From NCBI GenBank assembly GCA_944390995.1, contig CALXSA010000041.1:1-11720 (forward strand): a stretch of 11,720 nt of DNA, read 5' to 3'. This document shows positions 5,905 through 11,720 of this stretch, piece by piece. The translations under genes were made by a program, and so were the position numbers. How positions within the stretch are numbered: position 1 is the first letter of the stretch; the number at the start of each line of letters is the position of its first letter. This DNA is from an uncultured Clostridia bacterium (lineage in GTDB: Bacteria > Bacillota_A > Clostridia > TANB77 > CAG-508). The notes beneath the pieces were generated by a model that worked only from the letters and a program-made list of their open reading frames with translations, was not told the DNA's origin and did not search any database.

Positions 5905-6630
5905 ATGGATAATTGGCAAAACAGAACAGAAATGTTGATTGGTAAAGATAAAGTGAAAATAATTAATAATGCTAATATTGTTGTGTTTGGATTGGGCGGA
6001 GTTGGCTCATATGTTGTTGAGGGGTTAGTACGTGCTGGCGTCAAAAACATTGCTATAGTTGACAAGGATGTTGTTGATGCTACTAATATAAACAGGCAAT
6101 TGATTGCGGATACTACAACAGTTGGCACACCTAAGGTTGACGCCACTGCTAATAGAATAGGGAAAATATCTCCTGGTGCAAATGTTGTATCAATTAAAGA
6201 GTTTGTAAATGATGATAATATTGAAAGTATAATGAGTGAGATTATGGCACAGTTTTGTGGCAATAGTACTTCTGCATCTTCTAAAATAGACTATGTTATA
6301 GATGCGATAGATACTGTTAGCTCAAAACTTGCTATTATCGAATATTGTTATACTCAGAATATTAAGTTGATTTCTTGTATGGGAACTGGAAATAAGCTTG
6401 ATGCTAGTAAGTTTGAAATTACGGATATTACTAAAACTTCGGTCTGCCCTCTTGCAAAAGTTATAAGGAAAGAATTGAAGAATAGAGGTATTCCTCATTC
6501 GAAAGTGCTTTATTCAAAAGAAGTTCCTATTAAAACAGAAGGTACTTCTCCTGCAAGCATTAGCTTCGTTCCTTCTGTTGCCGGACTTTTAATAGCCGGA
6601 GAAGTTGTGAGGGAGCTATTGTGTTTGTAA
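5905..6630 (+). CDS. tcdA: tRNA threonylcarbamoyladenosine dehydratase (TcdA/CsdL, ThiF-E1 family)
   Basis: This E1-like enzyme uses ATP to cyclise t6A at tRNA position 37 to ct6A. The 241-residue protein has the nucleotide-binding GLGGVG (29-34), IVDKDVVDATNINRQ (51-65), DAIDTVSSK (133-141) and the TcdA-specific SCMGTGNKLDASKFEITDI (from 157). TSVCPLAKVIRKELK (about 178-192) and SVAGLLIAGEVVREL near the end also fit. It lacks the zinc CxxC pairs of ThiF/MoeB, which supports TcdA. A low-complexity insert, GNSTSASSK, sits at about 119-127. I chose the ATG at 5905 because GGAGGT at 5895-5900 precedes it. An in-frame upstream ATG at 5830 would read through the dispersed repeats and has no RBS. 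It stands alone between ruvA and the rplM operon. Confidence 0.92.
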   Translation: MDNWQNRTEMLIGKDKVKIINNANIVVFGLGGVGSYVVEGLVRAGVKNIAIVDKDVVDATNINRQLIADTTTVGTPKVDATANRIGKISPGANVVSIKEFVNDDNIESIMSEIMAQFCGNSTSASSKIDYVIDAIDTVSSKLAIIEYCYTQNIKLISCMGTGNKLDASKFEITDITKTSVCPLAKVIRKELKNRGIPHSKVLYSKEVPIKTEGTSPASISFVPSVAGLLIAGEVVRELLCL

Positions 6631-6657
6631 AGCTCGTAACTTTTTCCTGCTTTTTTC

Positions 6658-6686
6658 TTGACATTTACCACTTTTTGTTATATAAT
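6658..6686 (+). promoter_or_regulatory. Consensus sigma-A promoter for rplM-rpsI
   Basis: TTGACA (6658-6663) and TATAAT (6681-6686) are both perfect and 17 bases apart. This is the strongest promoter in the window, as expected for ribosomal protein genes, and would start transcription near 6693. Confidence 0.92.
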
Positions 6687-6699
6687 TTTATAGCATTAT

Positions 6700-6760
6700 A
6701 TTGAATATGACCAGAAAATAAGCTTCTCCCCGGTGGCTTTTTACTATGGTTTCATATATA
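6700..6760 (+). promoter_or_regulatory. Structured 5' leader of rplM, candidate L13 leader RNA
   Basis: The roughly 108-base leader contains a long imperfect stem-loop. ATATGA (6705-6710) pairs with TCATAT (6752-6757), CC with GG (6711-6712 and 6748-6749), AG with CT (6713-6714 and 6744-6745) and AAGC with GCTT (6720-6723 and 6736-6739), around the loop TTCTCCCCGGTG. An autoregulatory L13 leader motif is known upstream of rplM in Firmicutes. Position and fold fit, but I cannot confirm the match to that motif by eye. Confidence 0.5.
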
Positions 6761-6800
6761 TTTTAAAAATTTATTGATGAAATGGAGGATACATATTACC

Positions 6801-7235
6801 ATGAATAATACAACATATAGTGTTAAAAAAAGTGAAATTGAAAGAAAATGGTATATAATTGATGCAGCTGATAAACCGTTAGGTAGAGTTGCTACAGAGG
6901 CTGCTAAATTATTAAGAGGAAAACACAAACCAACTTATACTCCACATTTAGATACTGGAGACCATGTTATTATATTAAATTGTAGCAAAGTAGTTTTAAC
7001 AGGTAAGAAGTTAGACCAAAAAATATACAGACATCATTCTGGATACATTGGTGGCTTAAAAGAAATTAAGGCTAAAGATTTATTAGCAAAAAGTCCTGAA
7101 AAAATGATGATGCGTGCTGTAAAGGGTATGCTTCCTCACAATAGTTTAGGAAGACAAATGCTTAGAAAATTAAGAGTTTATGCAGGTAGCGAACATGAAA
7201 ATGCTGCTCAAAAACCAGAAGTTTGGAAATTTTAA
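6801..7235 (+). CDS. rplM: 50S ribosomal protein L13
   Basis: L13 is an early-assembly protein of the large subunit. The 144-residue product shows [71 protein letters not shown] and [20 protein letters not shown], all classical L13 blocks. The ATG at 6801 fits the family N-terminus. GGAGG at 6784-6788 is twelve bases away, rather long. The ATG at 6774 lies before this RBS and adds nine non-family residues. It is the first gene of a two-gene operon with rpsI, 19 bases downstream, under the consensus promoter at 6658-6686. Confidence 0.98.
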   Translation: MNNTTYSVKKSEIERKWYIIDAADKPLGRVATEAAKLLRGKHKPTYTPHLDTGDHVIILNCSKVVLTGKKLDQKIYRHHSGYIGGLKEIKAKDLLAKSPEKMMMRAVKGMLPHNSLGRQMLRKLRVYAGSEHENAAQKPEVWKF

Positions 7236-7254
7236 TTAAAGGAGGATATTGAAA

Positions 7255-7662
7255 ATGCCTAAAGCAAAAACAGATAAAATAATGTTTTATGGTACAGGAA
7301 GAAGAAAAAGTTCTATTGCTAGAGTTAGATTGGTAGAAGGCAAAGGAACAATTACTATAAACGGAAAAAATATAGATGAATATTTAGGAACAGATACTTT
7401 AAAAGTTATAGTTAGACAACCACTAACTGCTACAAATACTACAGATAAGTATGATGTAATTTGTAAGGTTCAAGGTGGAGGTTTCACAGGCCAAGCTGGT
7501 GCAATTCGTTTAGGTATTGCAAGAGCATTATTAGAGGCTAATAGCGAATACAGACCTATTCTTAAATCTGCTGGTTTCTTAACAAGAGACCCTCGTGCAA
7601 AAGAGAGAAAGAAATATGGTCTTAAGAAAGCAAGAAAAGCACCTCAATTTAGCAAGAGATAA
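7255..7662 (+). CDS. rpsI: 30S ribosomal protein S9
   Basis: S9 is a small-subunit head protein whose basic C-terminal tail reaches the P-site tRNA. The 135-residue product has [16 protein letters not shown] near the N-terminus, [21 protein letters not shown] in the middle and the invariant tail ending [13 protein letters not shown] at 7241-7245 is nine bases before the ATG at 7255. An in-frame TTG at 7249 is too close to the RBS. It is the second gene of the rplM-rpsI operon and is followed by a strong bidirectional terminator. Confidence 0.98.
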   Translation: MPKAKTDKIMFYGTGRRKSSIARVRLVEGKGTITINGKNIDEYLGTDTLKVIVRQPLTATNTTDKYDVICKVQGGGFTGQAGAIRLGIARALLEANSEYRPILKSAGFLTRDPRAKERKKYGLKKARKAPQFSKR

Positions 7663-7698
7663 TTACAATGGCTTTTGGCCTACGCCGAAGGTCTTACG

Positions 7699-7734
7699 AA
7701 AAAAGCAACAATCATTACAGATTGTTGCTTTTTT
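7699..7734. terminator. Bidirectional terminator between rpsI and yunB
   Basis: A perfect 15-bp stem, 7699-7713 with 7720-7734, starts with six As and ends with six Ts around the GCAACAATC core and a 6-base loop. It can end rpsI on the plus strand and yunB on the minus strand. The yunB TAA overlaps the end of the stem. Confidence 0.93.
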
Positions 7735-8456
7735 AATCCATCATTTCCATCATTTGGTCGCTGTTTAGTCCTTCTAGATTATAGTACGCATCTGGTATGT
7801 TTCCTACAATCAGCCCTTCTATCAATAGCACTTGATTAACTATTGTCTCATTTATTACATCATATGGTGTTAATATATTCACATTGCATCTAACTTCAAG
7901 ATATATTCTGTGCAATGTTTGATTTATGCCTGCTTCTTTAAACTCCGACTTTAGGTCTGTTTCAACGCTTCCATCAAGTAACATTTGCATTTTTATATCT
8001 GGTCCCATTCCAGAAAAAAACTTGCTTCCTGTAAAACTTCCGAAGCTTTAACGTAAATGTGCTGTTTTCTTCTTTCTCTATTTCCTCTTGAATTAATATT
8101 GGAATGTCTGATATAACTCTGTTAATCGTTATCATGTTAGCATTTATCATCTTTATGTTATTCTCGTCATCTTTTACGACTTCGAAAAAATCTTCGTATT
8201 TATACTCTGCCATTACCCTTGTTGCTTCCGCATTCGATATTTTTGTTGCAATTGACTTAGCCATGTTTTTGCATTGTTCATCTATAATCGGCATAATTCC
8301 GTCAATTGCGCATTTCATTACTATTACTGCAATTAGTAGCACTAAAAATATTTTTATTAGTTTTTTTGCTTTTCTGTTTTGCTTTATTCTTCCTAAGTTC
8401 AGTTTTGGCAATTTTATTTTGTGCCTCGTAAATATTTTTTGCTCTTTTTTATCCAT
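7733..8456 (-). pseudogene. yunB: YunB-family sporulation protein, interrupted by one frameshift
   Basis: YunB is a mother-cell sporulation protein of unknown mechanism. The first part (ATG at 8456) has a basic N-terminus, one membrane segment (about residues 34-49, IKIFLVLLIAVIVMK) and DEQCKNMAKSIATKISNAEA. The frame is lost near 8039-8046, at CTTCGGAAG on the minus strand. Skipping one base there restores TLKL-GSFTGSKFFSG-MGPDIKMQML. It continues with the family's EAGINQTLHRIYLEVRCNVNIL and the C-terminal IVGNIPDAYYNLEGL. The rejoined product is about 240 residues, the usual size. The ATG overlaps the last eight bases of the upstream coat-anchor gene, which suggests coupled translation. The break is either a real recent inactivation or a one-base assembly error; no other damage is visible. 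Confidence 0.85.
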
Positions 8457-9975
8457 TATATCTAGGAATAAATAATTGCTCACCCACATTCAACCTATCT
8501 ACGTCTTCTATTCCATTAATCCTTGCTATCTCATCTACTGTGCTTCTAAATCTCTTTGCAATATTCCACAATGTATCCCCACTTTTTACATAATAGATAA
8601 TTAAACTATACGACTCAAAGTCCCTGTTTTCCGCTTCATTAATATCATCTATTATATTTATCATTGCATTTTTAATTAACATTACATTAAACACCACATC
8701 TACCTTCACGTCTATGCTTCCGTCTTCTGTTATCACAAAATTTTGCATACTTATTTCGGTACTTGTTTCAACATTTGAATTTTGATTTATGCCGTCGAAG
8801 TCCAAATTAAAACTAAATGGTATTTTGCTTTTCTTCGTGTCCACACTGTTATTTCCTGCATCGAAAATGTAGTCTAAGTTTAATTCGCCCTCAAATAATA
8901 TTCTGTCATTCAATAAAGTTTTCTTTGTAATATCCACGCTTAATGCAACATCATAAATTTTGTTTGAGCCAATTTCTGGTATAACTTGCTTTTCTCTTAC
9001 ATTGCATGTGCCTTGCATACTTTCTATTTTTTGCAAAATTTGCACTTGTTTTTTTGTAAACATAATATTTGCCGTAGGGCTGTATAAGTCTTGTATAATA
9101 TTTATCTCTTGCGTCCTATACACTCCACACGAAATCTCAACTTCCGCTTCGACATATATTGAATGTTCTTCTACACTGTTTGGCTTCAAAACCACATTTT
9201 TTATCTCGTACCTTGTATCGCACAAATTATCTTCAGACACATTCTCTATGTCTATAAAGCCCATGATAGGAATTGTACTTTCTATTGTGTTTATTCTGTT
9301 ATCATCAGTTAAATACATTATTCTCAAATTCAAATCGGCTTTTGCCAACACCCTGTTATAGCTAATCTTCACGTCTTTATTCATAATGCTCAAATCTGAT
9401 TTCATTATTTCCGCCAAATTGTCTATGCTGTCAATTACTATTGTGTCTTTTGCATATGCTTTCACACTTCCGCCACCAATGAACGAATTAATGCTCATAT
9501 TCTCGTTTAGCATTTGTATTCCATTTGAATTTATCTCATTAATAATATCCAACTCTTCTGTTGAAGTTACCTTTACATTTACCTCTAAAAACGCTTTAAG
9601 GTTAATCTTTCTTCCATTTATTATCTTACATTCTATATTTTTAAGCTTAACATTTGTTTCTAAATTCATTCCAGAACTCACTTTTTCCATCTCGACTATC
9701 TGCGTGAAATCCAAATTAACATTAACACTCCTTACACTGCTTTTCTCATCATCAGCCAAGTACATTACATATGTATCTATTCCCCCATCTAGCCTTATTT
9801 TCCCCTCACTTAGCTCTTTTTTATAAATGCACACTGTTCCACTTGTACTTATCTGACCGATAATATCTGGCTTTATATCTGGAATAATGCTATCTCCTTC
9901 AACCACAAAGTTCTCTGTTTTTTGTCCTATTATGTGGTTTACACATATATTGTTTCTGGTAGCTTCTATTGCCAT
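8449..9975 (-). CDS. sipL: SipL-like spore coat anchoring protein (DUF3794/SPOCS repeats plus LysM)
   Basis: SipL is the clostridial functional counterpart of SpoVID and binds SpoIVA to attach the coat to the forespore. The 508-residue protein has a polar N-terminus with NHIIGQKTENFVVEGDSIIPDIKPDI. Three related SPOCS-like segments follow (about 42-140, 205-292 and 355-445), each with an IMYLTDD-type turn. A C-terminal LysM domain spans 461-505 (YYVKSGDTLWNIAKRF through NVGEQLFIP). In Clostridioides SipL the LysM domain contacts SpoIVA. Length and order match SipL. AAGGAGGGG precedes the ATG at 9975. It is followed by overlapping yunB. A sigma-E promoter is expected, but I see no clear one between the upstream terminator and the start. 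Confidence 0.85.
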   Translation of the reverse strand: MAIEATRNNICVNHIIGQKTENFVVEGDSIIPDIKPDIIGQISTSGTVCIYKKELSEGKIRLDGGIDTYVMYLADDEKSSVRSVNVNLDFTQIVEMEKVSSGMNLETNVKLKNIECKIINGRKINLKAFLEVNVKVTSTEELDIINEINSNGIQMLNENMSINSFIGGGSVKAYAKDTIVIDSIDNLAEIMKSDLSIMNKDVKISYNRVLAKADLNLRIMYLTDDNRINTIESTIPIMGFIDIENVSEDNLCDTRYEIKNVVLKPNSVEEHSIYVEAEVEISCGVYRTQEINIIQDLYSPTANIMFTKKQVQILQKIESMQGTCNVREKQVIPEIGSNKIYDVALSVDITKKTLLNDRILFEGELNLDYIFDAGNNSVDTKKSKIPFSFNLDFDGINQNSNVETSTEISMQNFVITEDGSIDVKVDVVFNVMLIKNAMINIIDDINEAENRDFESYSLIIYYVKSGDTLWNIAKRFRSTVDEIARINGIEDVDRLNVGEQLFIPRYNG

Positions 9976-10023
9976 GAAATACCCCTCCTTAAATTCTAAT
10001 TACTTAATATATATTAGCTCCAC

Positions 10024-10054
10024 AAAAAAAAATTCCTATTTCTAGGAATTTTTT
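10024..10054. terminator. Bidirectional hairpin terminator between veg and sipL
   Basis: AATTCCTA (10031-10038) pairs with TAGGAATT (10043-10050) over a TTTC loop. Seven As lie on the left (10024-10030) and four Ts on the right (10051-10054). On the minus strand it ends in a seven-T run, so it can stop veg transcription before sipL. Confidence 0.85.
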
Positions 10055-10072
10055 GCTATGTTTCTTTGGGCT

Positions 10073-10202
10073 GTGCATATTTGCAAAGCAACTTACCTTA
10101 TTGTGCAGGAAATTTCGCTAGAAATTTCTAAAACAACAAGGTTAATTTACCTTGAACCGTGCGTATTAGCAAAGAAAAACGCACATATGGTGAATTACCT
10201 TA
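10073..10202. repeat. Repeated hairpin-rich spacer downstream of veg
   Basis: GTGCATATTTGCAAAG (10073-10088) recurs as GTGCGTATTAGCAAAG (10159-10174), 14 of 16 identical. TTACCTT occurs three times (10093, 10147, 10195), the outer two followed by A as TTACCTTA. Between them are GAAATTTC-GCTA-GAAATTTC (10109-10128) and the hairpin CAAGGT/ACCTTG (10137-10154). The last TTACCTTA overlaps the veg stop. It looks like a duplicated structured element; no known RNA family is recognised. Confidence 0.5.
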
Positions 10203-10481
10203 TAATTGAACTGCTGAAATCGGTGGTATTAATGGGCTATATCCATTTCCATCAAACACATCCACTTCAATAGTTCTAGTTAATATGTCAGTATAACTAT
10301 AACTTACATTTCTATCGCTTTCGTCAAACTTAATTATAAATAAATTTGGATAAGTCTTTTCGATAGTAGCCTCCTTTACAAACGATTTACTCCTTCCAAG
10401 TGAACCTTTTACTATAATTTTTTGTCCCACTTTTTCATCAATATCTGTTTTCAAACTTGTTATATCTCTTTGGCAAATCAT
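10200..10481 (-). CDS. veg: Veg family protein
   Basis: The 93-residue product matches Veg (DUF1021): DITSLKTDIDEKVGQKIIVKG near the start, then TYPNLFIIKFDE and VSYSYTDILTRTIEV. In B. subtilis Veg is made from a famously strong vegetative promoter and has been linked to biofilm gene control; its biochemical role is unsettled. The motif GRSKSFVKEATIEKTYP matches the family's basic loop and strand pattern. The RBS AGGTGATTGA precedes the ATG at 10481. It has its own sigma-A promoter and is followed by the structured spacer and a terminator, so it appears to be a single-gene unit between yabG and the coat-anchor gene. Confidence 0.93.
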   Translation of the reverse strand: MICQRDITSLKTDIDEKVGQKIIVKGSLGRSKSFVKEATIEKTYPNLFIIKFDESDRNVSYSYTDILTRTIEVDVFDGNGYSPLIPPISAVQL

Positions 10482-10510
10482 TCAATCACCTACTCCTTAT
10501 TTATGGCTAA

Positions 10511-10539
10511 ATAATATCACAAAAACGGGACAAAGTCAA
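10511..10539 (-). promoter_or_regulatory. Strong sigma-A promoter of veg
   Basis: On the minus strand TTGACT (plus 10534-10539) and TATTAT (plus 10511-10516) are exactly 17 bases apart, about 30 bases before the veg ATG. This agrees with the strong vegetative promoter known for veg in Bacillus. Confidence 0.85.
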
Positions 10540-10621
10540 AAAGTGAAGAAGTATGTTGAACGCTTGTATCTCTTGTGTCTCAAGGCTTTGACAGGTTTCC
10601 TCTCCGATTATTACATTTATA

Positions 10622-11452
10622 TTACATTTTTGTTACAATTTTGTAAAAATTTTTTTCTTTCCCATTCCACCTACTCCGGTTTATTCCTCTTTCCCCGTCT
10701 CGAAGCTCATCTTCAATGTCTCCTATCGTCAAAAATTTATTCGAATCTGTTGTAGCAATTTTTCTTGCAACAACTAACGGGTCCATAAAATCTATTAAAA
10801 TTCTTGCTGGTGATGATGCAAAATTAGCTCCTGCACTGATTAGTGCCTCATAATAACTTTGGCATGCTCCAGCAAAAATGACCAATTTCTTTCCTTTTTC
10901 ATTTCTTCTGGCATTGATAACTGTTTGAGCGAAAAATCTTGAGTTCCTATAATTGTATAAATCTTCATATAACTTGCCTTTTTTGAGCATTCCGTCATGG
11001 CCTGTAACAACTAAGATGTCTGGGTTGTATCTATCTATCAATGTGTTTACCACGTCAGATTGTCTATATTCCGGAACATTCCTCACCACAGCTCTAAGCC
11101 CCATTTTTCTATAATACATATTCGATTTCTCGCTATATCTCTTATCTCCATCTAAATGCAGAATTTTGCCAGTGTATATTACTTTGTCACTTCTTTTCAG
11201 AAAATTATTTCTTTCTATTTCAATACTATTTGCTTCTTTTTTTATTTTTTCGTTTACGTCGTCATATATTTTCTGTATTTCGCTTTTTTCTATAACTTCC
11301 ACATCATCTATGGGCGCGTCGGCTTTAAGTCTAGTCGTAATTCCGGTAAGCCAAACTATTTTATTATTTATTACTCTATCAACAACAAATATTACATCTT
11401 TGTTGTGAGAAATTCTCGCAACAACGTCTCCTTTTCTTATCTCCTTCAACAT
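10622..11452 (-). CDS. yabG: Sporulation-specific protease YabG
   Basis: YabG is a mother-cell protease (peptidase family U57) that trims spore coat proteins; in C. difficile it processes germination and coat proteins such as preproSleC and CspBA. The 276-residue product begins MLKEIRKGDVVARISH and carries HLDGDKRY (99-106), VVTGHDGMLKKGKLYED (149-165; His152), FAGACQSYYEALISAGANF (193-211; Cys197) and SSPARILIDFMDPLVVARKI (213-232), the family's conserved core. Cys197 and His152 are my candidates for catalysis. I chose the ATG at 11452 because GAGGTGATT directly precedes it; the ATG at 11479 adds nine non-family residues. A perfect sigma-K-type promoter lies upstream. Its neighbours veg, sipL and spoIIID support a late mother-cell role. 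Confidence 0.95.
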   Translation of the reverse strand: MLKEIRKGDVVARISHNKDVIFVVDRVINNKIVWLTGITTRLKADAPIDDVEVIEKSEIQKIYDDVNEKIKKEANSIEIERNNFLKRSDKVIYTGKILHLDGDKRYSEKSNMYYRKMGLRAVVRNVPEYRQSDVVNTLIDRYNPDILVVTGHDGMLKKGKLYEDLYNYRNSRFFAQTVINARRNEKGKKLVIFAGACQSYYEALISAGANFASSPARILIDFMDPLVVARKIATTDSNKFLTIGDIEDELRDGERGINRSRWNGKEKNFYKIVTKM

Positions 11453-11481
11453 AATCACCTCTGTTAAACAATCAACCATTA

Positions 11482-11509
11482 TATATTATGTCGAATATTG
11501 TAAAATTGT
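11482..11509 (-). promoter_or_regulatory. Sigma-K-type promoter of yabG
   Basis: On the minus strand AC (plus 11508-11509), 17 bases, then CATAATATA (plus 11482-11490) matches the published sigma-K consensus AC-N17-CATANNNTA at every fixed position. It is about 30 bases before the yabG ATG. Sigma-K control of yabG is established in B. subtilis. Confidence 0.75.
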
Positions 11510-11666
11510 GAGTGATTCAACGTGTTATATTTTCTGTGCGAATAGTTTTTTTTACCATATTCCTATTCTTCCGCATCGTAAAAACTTTAAATTTCTTTTA
11601 GTTCTAATGGACTTACTCTAAGAATACAATGTTACAAAACATAGTTTCTTAGGGGGGTTTTTAAAA

Positions 11667-11720
11667 TTGGGAAAAATGTATATAGAAGAACGTGCAATAA
11701 ATTTAGCACACTATATTATA
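11667..11720 (+). CDS. spoIIID: Stage III sporulation transcriptional regulator SpoIIID (5' end only)
   Basis: Only the first 18 codons are in the window. From the internal ATG at 11676 they read MYIEERAINLAHYII, closely like the start of SpoIIID (DYIxERxxxxxxYI), the small helix-turn-helix regulator that switches mother-cell genes on and off between sigma-E and sigma-K. I place the start at the TTG at 11667 because AGGGGGG (11651-11657) is nine bases upstream. The ATG at 11676 is eighteen bases away. The gene is divergent from yabG across a gap of about 210 bases. A possible sigma-E -35 (GAATATT, 11493-11499) has only a weak -10 partner (GATTCAAC, 11514-11521), so its promoter is uncertain. 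The DNA-binding helices lie beyond the window. Confidence 0.82.
   Translation, partial: MGKMYIEERAINLAHYII

Noticed and set aside
10058..10273. 71-codon plus-strand frame downstream of the sipL terminator
   Set aside because: It overlaps the veg 3' end and the repeated hairpins and has no RBS.
10517..10533. TGTCCC on the minus strand as another copy of the dispersed repeat
   Set aside because: Only about six bases agree, and they fall in the spacer of the veg promoter.
1..11720. CRISPR array, defence island, prophage or tRNA genes
   Set aside because: No regularly spaced long repeats, no associated protein families and no tRNA cloverleaf was seen on either strand.

Overview
The window is AT-rich, carries strong AGGAGG-type ribosome binding sites, and holds five endospore genes (sipL-like, yunB, veg, yabG, spoIIID). 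That points to a spore-forming member of the Clostridia. The DUF3794+LysM form of the coat-anchoring protein is the SipL type described in Clostridioides rather than Bacillus SpoVID. I cannot name a species.

Layout. 1-1446: decayed IS1182-family transposase, cut by the window edge and broken by three reading-frame changes. 1447-1837: gene-poor stretch with a possible minus-strand 21-residue ORF that has its own promoter and three 11-bp-phased repeats, then a short dispersed repeat and the promoter for the next pair. 1838-3414: NfeD-like and SPFH (stomatin/prohibitin-like) membrane proteins, closed by a terminator. 3446-5605, minus strand: rarA and ruvA with a structured spacer between them; ruvB is not adjacent. 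5535-5904: gene-free region with stem-loops and a tandem copy of the dispersed repeat. 5905-6630: tcdA, a tRNA t6A dehydratase. 6658-7734: consensus promoter, candidate L13 leader, rplM-rpsI and a bidirectional terminator. 7733-9975, minus strand: sipL followed by overlapping yunB, which carries a one-base frameshift. 10024-10202: terminator and a repeated, hairpin-rich spacer. 10200-11509, minus strand: veg with a strong sigma-A promoter, and yabG behind a textbook sigma-K promoter. 11667-end: first codons of spoIIID, divergent from yabG.

How the genes fit together. The right third is a mother-cell sporulation neighbourhood: SpoIIID is a late mother-cell regulator, YabG is the sigma-K-timed coat protease, SipL anchors the coat to SpoIVA, and YunB is a sporulation protein. 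The middle is housekeeping: ribosomal proteins, tRNA modification, and Holliday-junction and replication-fork proteins. I see no defence system, CRISPR array, prophage or biosynthetic cluster. The least explained material is intergenic: the phased repeats with the small minus-strand ORF, the AGACCTGTCCCC repeat family, and the repeated spacer downstream of veg.
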